A stretch of 64,000 nucleotides of DNA, taken from the NCBI RefSeq assembly GCF_001650915.1, contig NZ_LXYO01000001.1, positions 186,001-250,000 of the forward strand, read 5' to 3'. This DNA is from Marinobacter sp. EhC06. GTDB taxonomy: Bacteria; Pseudomonadota; Gammaproteobacteria; Pseudomonadales; Oleiphilaceae. The notes under the pieces were generated by a model that was not told the origin of the DNA, made no database searches, and saw only the letters and a program-made list of their open reading frames with translations. The position numbers and the translations under genes are program-made. Below, one piece after another: positions 26,685 to 34,499 of this stretch; the stretch's first letter is position 1, and every line of letters begins with the position of its first letter.

Positions 26685-28690
26685 GAGGTCGCTCCAGCGG
26701 ATGTCGCAGAACCTGTCTCGGGCGCGGCAGTGCCGACCTGCACCTTCTTGTCAGCTCCCTCCCGGATCCGGTAGCGGCGATCAGCGATAGCCAGGAAGCC
26801 GCCGGCGGCCATAAACAGGGAGCCCAGCCAGAGCCAGCGAACAAGCGGCTTGTATTGCAGCCGGATGGCCCAGGCCTCGTCGGTGATGCGCTCACCAATG
26901 GCCACGAAGATATCCCGGAACAGACCGGCGTCGATATCAGCCTCGGTCATGACGCTCATCCCCACAGAGTACTGGCGCTTCTCGGGATGAAGCACGGAAA
27001 CACGCTCGCCATCCAACATGACATCGAAGGTGCCGTACTGAGCCGTAAAGTTAGGCCCCTGGCGCGCGCCGATATCCCTGAACACAAACTGATAATCGCC
27101 GACGGTCGCGACATCGCCGGGTACCATGCGGACATCACGCTCGATGCCGTAGTTGGAGACCACCGTAGCGCCCGCCATGGTAATGGCCAGACCCAGATGC
27201 CCGAGTACCATGCCGTAATAGCTGCGGGACTGCCGCTTCAGGCCGTGCAGGCGGCCCTTTCGGGAAGAGGACTTGTCCCAGAGATCCCAGAAAGTGGCAA
27301 CCGTTACCCACATGGCGGAGAAAATACCGAGGAACGCCCAGGGCTTGAAGCCGCCGTAACCGATCAGAACCGCCGTGGTGGCGACAATGCTGATTGCCAG
27401 GGGCCACAGAAGCTTTCGTGCCAGCCAGCCGCCATCGGTTTTCTTCCAGCGGGAGAAGATGCCGGCACCCAGCAACAGGCCGGTCGCCACCGCCAGGGGA
27501 CTGAACGTCAGGTTGAAGAACGGTTCACCGATCGACAGCTTGCCCAGTTCCAGATAATCAAGAACCAGCGGATACAGCGTGCCGACTGCCACCAGAAGCG
27601 TGGCGGATACCAGCAGCACGTTGTTGAGCAACAGGAACACTTCCCGGGACAAAGAGCCATAACGGGAGCGGACGTGCACCACCGGTGCCCGGAACGCATA
27701 CAGCGCCAGACTGGCTATCACGGTCACTGCCAGCAGGGCCAGCAGGAAGGTACCCCGCTCCGGATCCGAAGCGAAGGCGTGAACCGATGTCAGCACGCCT
27801 GACCGGACCAGGAAGGTGCCGAGCAGGCTGAGTGCAAAGGTGACAATGGCCAGCAGTACCGTCCAGCTCTTGAACACACCGCGTTTTTCGGTGACCGCCA
27901 GCGAATGCATCAGGGCGGTACCGGAAAGCCAGGGCAACAGTGAAGCATTCTCGACCGGGTCCCAGAACCACCAGCCACCCCAGCCGAGCTCGTAATAGGC
28001 CCACCAGCTCCCCAGGGCAATACCGAGGGACAGAAACGCCCATGCAACCGTGGTCCAGGGCCGCGACCAGCGGGCCCAGGCGGCATCGAGACGGCCATTG
28101 ATCAGGGCGGCAATGGCAAAGGCAAAGGCCACGGCAAAACCGACATAGCCCATGTAGAGCATCGGCGGATGCACGATCAGCCCGAAATCCTGGAGCAAAG
28201 GGTTCAGGTCCGCGCCATCGGCGGGCACATTGGGCAGCAGACGGTCGAACGGATTGGAGGTGATAACGATAAATAGCAGGAAGCCGACACAGACCATGCC
28301 CAGCACCGACAGCACCTGGGAGATCATCACCGCCGGCAGGCGCCGGCTGAAGATAGCGACCGCCAATGTCCAGCCCGCCAGCATCAGTATCCAGAGCAGC
28401 AGCGAGCCCTCATGACCGCCCCATACAGCGCTGAACTTGTAATACCAGGGCAACAGGCTGTTGCTGTTATTGGCTACATAGGCCACCGAAAAATCGTCAG
28501 TTACAAAGGCATGGGTCAGGACGGCAAAGGCAAGCCCCACGAACACAAACATGCCGGATGCAAGTGGCCTGGCGAAGGCCTGAAGATTGTCCCTGCCGGT
28601 CAAGGAACCGGCCAGGGGGACTACGGAAAGGAGCACTGCCAACAACAGCGCGAGAATCAGTGCAAGCTGTCCGAGTTCGGGATACATCAA
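26681..28690 (-). CDS. ccmF: Cytochrome c haem lyase subunit CcmF
   Basis: 669 residues with about 14-15 TM helices. The tryptophan-rich WWD motif GWGGWWFWDPVENASLLPWL (about 230-249) and flanking conserved histidines mark the haem-handling protein CcmF, which with CcmH and CcmI attaches haem to apocytochrome c. Length matches the family (about 650). It is 34 bp downstream of ccmE and overlaps ccmG. Confidence 0.97.
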   Translation of the reverse strand: MMYPELGQLALILALLLAVLLSVVPLAGSLTGRDNLQAFARPLASGMFVFVGLAFAVLTHAFVTDDFSVAYVANNSNSLLPWYYKFSAVWGGHEGSLLLWILMLAGWTLAVAIFSRRLPAVMISQVLSVLGMVCVGFLLFIVITSNPFDRLLPNVPADGADLNPLLQDFGLIVHPPMLYMGYVGFAVAFAFAIAALINGRLDAAWARWSRPWTTVAWAFLSLGIALGSWWAYYELGWGGWWFWDPVENASLLPWLSGTALMHSLAVTEKRGVFKSWTVLLAIVTFALSLLGTFLVRSGVLTSVHAFASDPERGTFLLALLAVTVIASLALYAFRAPVVHVRSRYGSLSREVFLLLNNVLLVSATLLVAVGTLYPLVLDYLELGKLSIGEPFFNLTFSPLAVATGLLLGAGIFSRWKKTDGGWLARKLLWPLAISIVATTAVLIGYGGFKPWAFLGIFSAMWVTVATFWDLWDKSSSRKGRLHGLKRQSRSYYGMVLGHLGLAITMAGATVVSNYGIERDVRMVPGDVATVGDYQFVFRDIGARQGPNFTAQYGTFDVMLDGERVSVLHPEKRQYSVGMSVMTEADIDAGLFRDIFVAIGERITDEAWAIRLQYKPLVRWLWLGSLFMAAGGFLAIADRRYRIREGADKKVQVGTAAPETGSATSAGATS

Positions 28691-28724
28691 AGGCCTCCAG
28701 AAACCAGGCTGTTAGATAAAACGG

Positions 28725-29195
28725 TTAGTAGGACACGGTTTCCGCACTGCCACTGGCTTTATGCTGGCCCTTCGAGGCCTTCTCCAGTGCATCCGCGACT
28801 TCCGGCGGCATATAGTTTTCATCGTGCTTGGCGAGAACCTGATCGGCCACAAAGCGACCGTTTTCATCCAGTCGGCCCATGGCAACCACACCCTGCCCCT
28901 CGGCAAACAGATCCGGAAGGATACCGGTGTATTGAACCGGCACAGACGCGTTGAAGTCAGTCACCTTGAACTCAACCATCAGGCTGTCCGGATCACGCAG
29001 AACAGAGCCCTCCTCGACCATGCCACCGGCCCGGATTCTGACATCCACCGGTGCTTCACCGGCGGAAATCTGGGTGGGGTCATAGAAGAGGTTGATGTTC
29101 TGGCGCAGCGCATAAGTCGTCAAACCCACAGCAATGGCCAGTCCCACCAACAGGAACAGAACAATGGTCAGCCGCTTTTTTCGGATTGGATGCAT
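28725..29195 (-). CDS. ccmE: Periplasmic haem chaperone CcmE
   Basis: 156 residues. N-terminal TM anchor (about 9-28) and an OB-fold with the covalent haem-binding region [14 protein letters not shown] (His near residue 126, Tyr four positions later). It carries haem from the CcmABCD complex to CcmF. It lies 14 bp after ccmD. Confidence 0.96.
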   Translation of the reverse strand: MHPIRKKRLTIVLFLLVGLAIAVGLTTYALRQNINLFYDPTQISAGEAPVDVRIRAGGMVEEGSVLRDPDSLMVEFKVTDFNASVPVQYTGILPDLFAEGQGVVAMGRLDENGRFVADQVLAKHDENYMPPEVADALEKASKGQHKASGSAETVSY

Positions 29196-29209
29196 CAGAT
29201 ATCTGCCTT

Positions 29210-29449
29210 TCAGTCTTGGGAAACCTTGACGCGGGTGAAGGACGCTGCCGAAGCCGATGCGGCCTGCTGGTCCTGCCGGCCTGCCTGGAACTCATAACCG
29301 CGACGGCAGGTCTCAATAGCGGCGTTGCGGCGACGCAGGGACCATACCATAAGGCCGATCATCAGCAGGAAAAATACGGCGTAACAGGCCCAGACATAGG
29401 GCCCGTGACCTTCCATCACCATAAATGCCGAAAAGGAATCAAATGCCAT
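29210..29449 (-). CDS. ccmD: Haem exporter protein CcmD
   Basis: 79 residues with one TM helix (about 16-38; [21 protein letters not shown]) followed by the basic [10 protein letters not shown] typical of CcmD. It stabilises the CcmABC-CcmE complex and helps release holo-CcmE. The 25-30 residue C-terminal extension is longer than in most family members. It starts 3 bp after ccmC ends. Confidence 0.88.
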   Translation of the reverse strand: MAFDSFSAFMVMEGHGPYVWACYAVFFLLMIGLMVWSLRRRNAAIETCRRGYEFQAGRQDQQAASASAASFTRVKVSQD

Positions 29450-29452
29450 ACT

Positions 29453-30196
29453 TCAGCCCCTCCCGGCCAACACGTAATCTTTAACCCAGCGCGCTCTCTG
29501 CTCGCGCAGAAGGATCTCGGTCTGCATACGCAAACAGGCCAGCCAGCCGAACAGCAGGTACAGCCCGAGTACCGAAAGGAGCAGCGGTACCCACATTTCC
29601 GCCGGCATGGACGGCTTTTCAGTCAGTTTGAACGTCGACGGCTGGTGTAACGTATTCCACCATTCAACGGAGTACTGGATAATCGGTATATTCACCACCC
29701 CGACCAGAACCAGGACCGATACAGCCCGCGCCGCGGATTTTTCGTCGTTAATCGCCCTGTCCAGGGCAATGACACCGCCGTACAGGAACAGCAGAATCAG
29801 CATGGAGGTCAGCCGGGCATCCCAGACCCACCAGGTACCCCAGGTGGGCTTACCCCAGACCGCGCCGGTAAACAGGGAAAGAAAGGTCAGCACCAGCCCC
29901 ACCGGTGCGACCGACTTGACGAATACATCCGCCAGCTTCATTCGCCAGACCAGGGTGACGACAGCCGCCACCGCCATCATCACGTAGACCGACTGGGCGA
30001 GGAAGGCCGTGGGGACGTGGATGAAGATAATGCGGTAGCTGTTGCCCTGCAGGTAATCCTTGGGCGCAAAGGCCAGCCCCCAGACAATGCCTGCCATCAA
30101 CAGCAGGATGCCACCCGCCAGTAGCCAGGGCATCAGCCGGGCTGCAATCCCGAAGAACCATTTGGGAGAACCCAGCTTGTGAAAAAATTGCCACAT
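29453..30196 (-). CDS. ccmC: Haem exporter protein CcmC
   Basis: 247 residues, six TM helices. It has the WWD motif TWGTWWVWDARLTSMLIL (about 124-141) and conserved histidines, one in RIIFIHVPTAFLAQS near residue 58. CcmC loads haem onto CcmE. It follows ccmB by 31 bp. Confidence 0.96.
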   Translation of the reverse strand: MWQFFHKLGSPKWFFGIAARLMPWLLAGGILLLMAGIVWGLAFAPKDYLQGNSYRIIFIHVPTAFLAQSVYVMMAVAAVVTLVWRMKLADVFVKSVAPVGLVLTFLSLFTGAVWGKPTWGTWWVWDARLTSMLILLFLYGGVIALDRAINDEKSAARAVSVLVLVGVVNIPIIQYSVEWWNTLHQPSTFKLTEKPSMPAEMWVPLLLSVLGLYLLFGWLACLRMQTEILLREQRARWVKDYVLAGRG

Positions 30197-30227
30197 CAGA
30201 TGGTTACCGTCCTACCGTTACCTTGTT

Positions 30228-30953
30228 TTACCCGTTAGACAGGCTGATACGCAGCGCTGCTGCCGATGCAAAGGGTGCCAGGGTCAGTGCCAGCACCAGA
30301 AACGCGCCCATCAGGGCCAGATAGGCTCCCACGGGAGCGCCCTCTGCGGCCGAAGCCACCGTACCTGTTCCGAAAATCAGGACGGGAATGTACAGCGGAA
30401 TGATCAGCAGGGACAAGAGCACCCCTGCCGACCGTAATCCAAGCGTCAGCGCCGCGCCGATTGACCCGATAAGACTCAGCACCGGTGTACCGATCAGCAG
30501 CGTTAGACACAAAACTCCGATGGAGTTCCCGTCAAGATGGACCATTACGCCCAAAACCGGCGTTAGTACCACCAGCGGCAAGCCTGTTAACACCCAGTGC
30601 GCCGCCGTTTTCGCCAATACCAGCAGAAACAGGGGCTGGGGCTGAAGCACAAGTTGCTCGAGCGTGCCGTCGTCAAAATCATGGCGAAACAGGTGGTCCA
30701 GTGACAACAACACCGATAGCAACGCCGCTACCCACAGGATACCGGCTCCGGCCTCCCGCAGAAATGACACTTCCGGGCTAACCCCCAGGGGAAAAAGGGT
30801 TACGACCATGACGAAGAATAACAGCGGATTGAGCAGATCCTGGCGCTGCCGGAAGGCCACCTTCATATCCCGGGCAAACACAGCCTGCATCGCCGCCAAT
30901 GCACCGACGGTATCTTGCCGCAAAGTCAGTGCCGGCCGGCAATCAGCATTCAT
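30228..30953 (-). CDS. ccmB: Haem exporter ABC permease CcmB
   Basis: 241 residues from the ATG at 30953-30951, chosen because GGAGGG precedes it and it overlaps the ccmA stop region; an in-frame ATG 24 bases upstream is possible. Six TM helices, with the family sequence FFVMVVTLFPLGVSP near 45 and the repeated LLxIPLYIPVLIFG near 175. Permease of the CcmAB transporter that drives release of holo-CcmE from CcmC. Confidence 0.93.
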   Translation of the reverse strand: MNADCRPALTLRQDTVGALAAMQAVFARDMKVAFRQRQDLLNPLLFFVMVVTLFPLGVSPEVSFLREAGAGILWVAALLSVLLSLDHLFRHDFDDGTLEQLVLQPQPLFLLVLAKTAAHWVLTGLPLVVLTPVLGVMVHLDGNSIGVLCLTLLIGTPVLSLIGSIGAALTLGLRSAGVLLSLLIIPLYIPVLIFGTGTVASAAEGAPVGAYLALMGAFLVLALTLAPFASAAALRISLSNG

Positions 30954-31581
30954 CGGTCGACCCTCCGCCCAACACAATGCGTTGCATACCGGGTAATCTG
31001 AGATCGTGATGGGTCGTCACTACCACCGCACCTCCCTCGGCAGCCCGTTGTTGAAGCAGCTTTTCAATGGCGCTGACACCGCTGGCATCAATGGCGGTAA
31101 AAACTTCATCCAGCAGCCAGAGCGGCTCGTCGGCAATCAACAGGCGCGCCAGGGCAACCCGTCTTTGCTGCCCCGCCGAAAGCTTGCGACAGGGCACATC
31201 CTGGAACCCGGCCAATCCGGTACCCTCAAGCGCCTGCCGCAGAACCGAATCTGGCAGCGGCCGCCGCCCTGCCGTCAGTGCCCGGAGGTTCTCAATCGGT
31301 GTCAGCAATGGCTTGATGCCCGGCCGGTGGCCAAGATACAGGGTATTGCGGAGGAATTCTTCCCGCTGGGCAGACCTGGACTTGCCGCACCAGAGCAGAT
31401 TGCCGGACCAGGCGTCGTTCAGGCCGGCCAGCATTCGCAGCAGCGTGGTCTTGCCGGAGCCGTTCGGCCCCTCGACACGGGTGACCGTACCGGGCAGTAT
31501 GGAGAACGACAGGTCACGGAACAGGATCCGTTCATCCCGCTCGCACTGCAGATCGACAGCCTGTAATAACGGCTCAGACAT
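30943..31581 (-). CDS. ccmA: Haem exporter ABC ATPase CcmA
   Basis: 212 residues, a single ABC ATPase domain. Walker A is EGPNGSGKTTLLRML (about 37-51), signature LSAGQQRRVALARLL (about 130-144), and Walker B PLWLLDEVFTAID. Length is normal for CcmA. It is the first gene of the ccm operon and diverges from the fliK-like gene across about 155 bp that contains a TATAAT on its strand. Confidence 0.96.
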   Translation of the reverse strand: MSEPLLQAVDLQCERDERILFRDLSFSILPGTVTRVEGPNGSGKTTLLRMLAGLNDAWSGNLLWCGKSRSAQREEFLRNTLYLGHRPGIKPLLTPIENLRALTAGRRPLPDSVLRQALEGTGLAGFQDVPCRKLSAGQQRRVALARLLIADEPLWLLDEVFTAIDASGVSAIEKLLQQRAAEGGAVVVTTHHDLRLPGMQRIVLGGGSTDEC

Positions 31582-31684
31582 CAGGGCCCCGTAACCAGGA
31601 CGATGCGCGTGAAGACGGCATCGGGTGCATTCGTGACAGCGGCGGCCATGAACATTGTTCGCGCATGACCTGCCGGCGCGGCGT

Positions 31685-31690
31685 ATTATA
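31685..31690 (-). promoter_or_regulatory. Possible -10 element for the ccm operon
   Basis: A perfect TATAAT on the minus strand, 104 bp upstream of the ccmA start codon in the divergent gap. No good -35 lies at 16-18 bp, so the assignment is tentative. Confidence 0.3.
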
Positions 31691-31737
31691 ACGAAAGCGC
31701 CCGCGGATTACTCTTGTCCAACATCAAATCAGTGACG

Positions 31738-33096
31738 ATGAAACTACCCAACGGACAACAGCCCCCGACACCTCCAGCCCAGCCTGCAACGCAGACGCCC
31801 CGGCCTTCAGTCACAACCGAACCGGGCCGCGAGCCCGTGGCTGCATCAGCACGGCAACTGCTCGACCAGCTGCAGCTGACGAACCGGGAAACCACCCTGG
31901 CCCGGGTGGCCGAGATCATCAACCGTCAGGGCGGTAACAGCGCGGACCTGTTACTGGACATTCGCGGCAAGTCTCTTCTGGTTCAGGCGGCCGTCGGCAA
32001 GACTGAACTGGCAACCGGTGACTGGGTAAAAGTGATGCGGGCCGGCAATGAGCTGCAGTTGATGGGCAAACTGGCACCCGCACCCGAGGCCGGTATCGCC
32101 CGGGCGCTGGCCCAGCGACTGCCCTGGCAGCAAACCCTGGATGGTGGACTGGCAAGGCTGCTGGGCACTCTCACACAAGGCCTCCGGCAAGACCCGCTAC
32201 CGGGCCAACTGCCCTCATCGCGAGGCCCCCAACCTCTGCCGGAGGCCGCCAGGCAGGCTATTGAACAAATGGTGGCGAGGCTGCCTTCGGGGAACAGTCT
32301 GACTCCCGGTTCTGGCAGCCAGGACACGACATCGCAACAGGTCCGGCAATGGCTTTCGGAAAGTGGCCTGTTCGCCGAATCACGCTTGGCCCAGACACCC
32401 TCTGCCCAGTTGCCCGATCTCAAGCTGGCGCTGGGTAGAGTGATCACCGCCTTGCTTGCCCAACAGGGCAGCACACCGGAACACTTCAACCGGCTGACAC
32501 CTATCTCGACGCCAGAGCTCATGCAGGCGCCACTGCAATTTCCGCAACCACTGGCCACACCCCAGCCCCCCGGCAGTGGCGAAGCGCCCAGCGTAGGGCA
32601 GATGCTCCGCCTGTTGGCCGGAATGCTCAACCGGATCACCGTCAACCAGTTGCACAGCCAGGTACTCACTGCCCGTGGCGGCGGCGATGCAGCAGGGGCC
32701 GCACCTGCCTCTACCCTCGTGCTCGACCTGCCATGGCTGACACCACAGAACGAGCCCAGGCTGGCGCAGGTCCGGATCGAACAATATCCCGAAGACAGGG
32801 AATCGGAAACCAGATCCGCGAAAACCGCCACAGCCGAGTGGCGGCTTTCACTGACCATGGATCTGGATGAGGCTGGCCCCCTGCATTTCGATGTTGCCCT
32901 TCGACAACAGGCAGTGAGCGCCCGGGTCTGGGCAGAAAAACAGACAACCCTGCGCCAGGTGAACCAGGAGCTTCCCGCGTTGCGACAGAGCCTGACCGAT
33001 CTGGGCCTGGAAGTGACAGACCTGGATTGCCGCCGCGGCACACCCCAGAGCAGCGTTACCCGACTCGAACACAGATTGGTGGATACCCGGGCATGA
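31738..33096 (+). CDS. FliK-like flagellar hook-length control domain protein
   Basis: 452 residues from the ATG at 31738 (TTG and GTG codons slightly upstream are also possible). The N-terminal two thirds are Pro/Gln/Ala/Leu-rich low-complexity sequence with no fold visible. The last 110 residues have the pattern of the Flg_hook C-terminal domain (AEWRLSLTMDLDEAGPLHFDVALRQQAVSARVWAEK...LRQVNQELPALRQSLTDLGLEVTDL). It is a second FliK-like protein, in addition to the canonical fliK at 60.2-61.4 kb. It is translationally coupled (ATGA) to an FlhB-like gene, a pair also found in Pseudomonas next to ccm (the PA1441 region). Function there is unproven. Confidence 0.8.
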   Translation: MKLPNGQQPPTPPAQPATQTPRPSVTTEPGREPVAASARQLLDQLQLTNRETTLARVAEIINRQGGNSADLLLDIRGKSLLVQAAVGKTELATGDWVKVMRAGNELQLMGKLAPAPEAGIARALAQRLPWQQTLDGGLARLLGTLTQGLRQDPLPGQLPSSRGPQPLPEAARQAIEQMVARLPSGNSLTPGSGSQDTTSQQVRQWLSESGLFAESRLAQTPSAQLPDLKLALGRVITALLAQQGSTPEHFNRLTPISTPELMQAPLQFPQPLATPQPPGSGEAPSVGQMLRLLAGMLNRITVNQLHSQVLTARGGGDAAGAAPASTLVLDLPWLTPQNEPRLAQVRIEQYPEDRESETRSAKTATAEWRLSLTMDLDEAGPLHFDVALRQQAVSARVWAEKQTTLRQVNQELPALRQSLTDLGLEVTDLDCRRGTPQSSVTRLEHRLVDTRA

Positions 33097-33410
33097 CATC
33101 AGGAACAGAACAGCAAAGCAGAGCCGCCGTTGCGCTCAAGTACGATGGCGAGAAAGCGCCGACCATCAGCGCCACCGGCACCCACGAGCTGGCGGAGGAG
33201 ATCATCCGCATCGCCCGGGAACACAATGTTCCCCTTTATGAAAATGCGGAGCTGGCCAGCATTCTGGCCCGCCTGTCACTGAACGAAGAGATTCCCGAGT
33301 CGCTGTACCGGGTGATTGCGGAAATCCTGGCGTTTGCCTTCCACATTCGGGGGCTGACTCCCGAAGACCGCAAACCGGGCACGCCATCAGGTGACTCAAT
33401 GAATCAGTGA
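33093..33410 (+). CDS. FlhB C-terminal-domain homologue (EscU/YscU/HrcU-like)
   Basis: 105 residues starting at the ATG that overlaps the fliK-like stop. It aligns with the cytoplasmic domain of the window's own FlhB (54592-55728): AVALKYDGEKAPTISATG against AVALKYDQKAMAAPIVVAKG, then E.I.RIARE..VPLYENAELA..L against the corresponding FlhB segment, and IPESLYRVIAEILAFAFHIR against IPDGLYMAIAQVLAYVFQLR. There are no TM helices, and the autocleavage NPTH is absent. Together with the FliK-like neighbour it mirrors the FliK-FlhB substrate-specificity switch. The 3' end overlaps the converging AAA gene by 15 bp. Confidence 0.85.
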   Translation: MTSGTEQQSRAAVALKYDGEKAPTISATGTHELAEEIIRIAREHNVPLYENAELASILARLSLNEEIPESLYRVIAEILAFAFHIRGLTPEDRKPGTPSGDSMNQ

Positions 33411-34499
33411 GCGCAACGCCCAGGCCTGCTGCCAGTTATCGCCGCGCCTGGGTGCTACGGTGGTTTCAAAGTAATGGCGCAACCGGCGCCGATCCTCAGG
33501 CTGGTCCTTGAGGGCTGAGCCGATGATGTGGTGCATCAACTGTTCAACCGTGATACTGCCGCCACCGTAGTACCAGGCATTGAGGCTGGCCGCATGGGCA
33601 ACGGAAACGGCTTCCGCCGTGGACAGCGCTGAGCCGGCAAGCCGGTCGGTACTGCGACCGTCCAGAGTCTGGCCATTGCGCAGCTCGTGAAACATGGTCA
33701 CCAGAATCTCGATCACCGCCTCATCAAGCTCCACCTCGATGCCAGCTCGGCGGTTAGCCCTGTTGACTTCGCGAAGCACCACGCCCATCTCGTCGGCCAG
33801 ATTTCGGATCGGCCGGATTTCTTCAAAGTCCATCCGCCGCTTCAGCGCGGCACTCATCCGATGGACACCCTCATCGATACTGTTGGAGGTAGCGATGACG
33901 TTGAAGCCTTCCCGCGCCAGCACCACACCGTCGTCACCCGCCAGCTCGGGAATCACCGCGACCCTGTCGGACAGAACGGAGAGCAGCGCATCCTGCAGCG
34001 CCTGTGGGCAGCGGGCGATTTCTTCAAACCGCACCATTCGCCCCTCCATCATCCCCCGCAACAACGGGCTGGGTACCAGCGCTTTCAAACACGGGCCCTC
34101 GGTATGCAAAACCGCCTCGTTCCAGCTGTACAGCAGTTGTCCCACACTGTTCACCGCCCCGCCCTGAAGGGTCAGCGTAGAGCTGCCCGAAATGGCGGCA
34201 GCCAGCAATTCCGACAACCAGGATTTGGCCGTCCCCGGTTCGCCGACCAGCAGGCAACCGCGGCTGGTGCACAGGGAAATGATGATCCGGACCACCATGG
34301 CACGGTCGGCAACGAATTTCCGTTCAATGCCGAGTTTCTCATCCCCCATCACGAACTTTTCCACCGCCCGTGGTGACATCAACCAGCCGGGAGGCACCGG
34401 GCCATGATCCATACTCCTGAGCTTGTCCAGCTCGGCAGAGTAGACCGCCTCCACGGGCTCCCGCTGGGCCGCCTTGTTAACAGATTGCTTGTTGCTCAT
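33396..34499 (-). CDS. MoxR-like AAA ATPase coupled to the GspE fusion
   Basis: 367 residues. AAA+ domain with Walker A LLVGEPGTAKSWL (about 84-96), a Walker B written VRFEEIARC (about 156-164, Glu-Glu instead of the usual Asp-Glu), sensor 1 NVIATSNSID and an arginine-rich ALKRRMDFEEIRP segment, then a helical lid. It is related to the MoxR/RavA group but distinct from the Bat-operon MoxR at 17.4 kb. There is no VWA or DUF58 neighbour. Its start overlaps the stop of the PCMT-GspE gene (ATGA), so the two products are probably made together. It is the last gene of the chemotaxis-linked operon running down from cheW. Confidence 0.82.
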   Translation of the reverse strand: MSNKQSVNKAAQREPVEAVYSAELDKLRSMDHGPVPPGWLMSPRAVEKFVMGDEKLGIERKFVADRAMVVRIIISLCTSRGCLLVGEPGTAKSWLSELLAAAISGSSTLTLQGGAVNSVGQLLYSWNEAVLHTEGPCLKALVPSPLLRGMMEGRMVRFEEIARCPQALQDALLSVLSDRVAVIPELAGDDGVVLAREGFNVIATSNSIDEGVHRMSAALKRRMDFEEIRPIRNLADEMGVVLREVNRANRRAGIEVELDEAVIEILVTMFHELRNGQTLDGRSTDRLAGSALSTAEAVSVAHAASLNAWYYGGGSITVEQLMHHIIGSALKDQPEDRRRLRHYFETTVAPRRGDNWQQAWALRSLIH

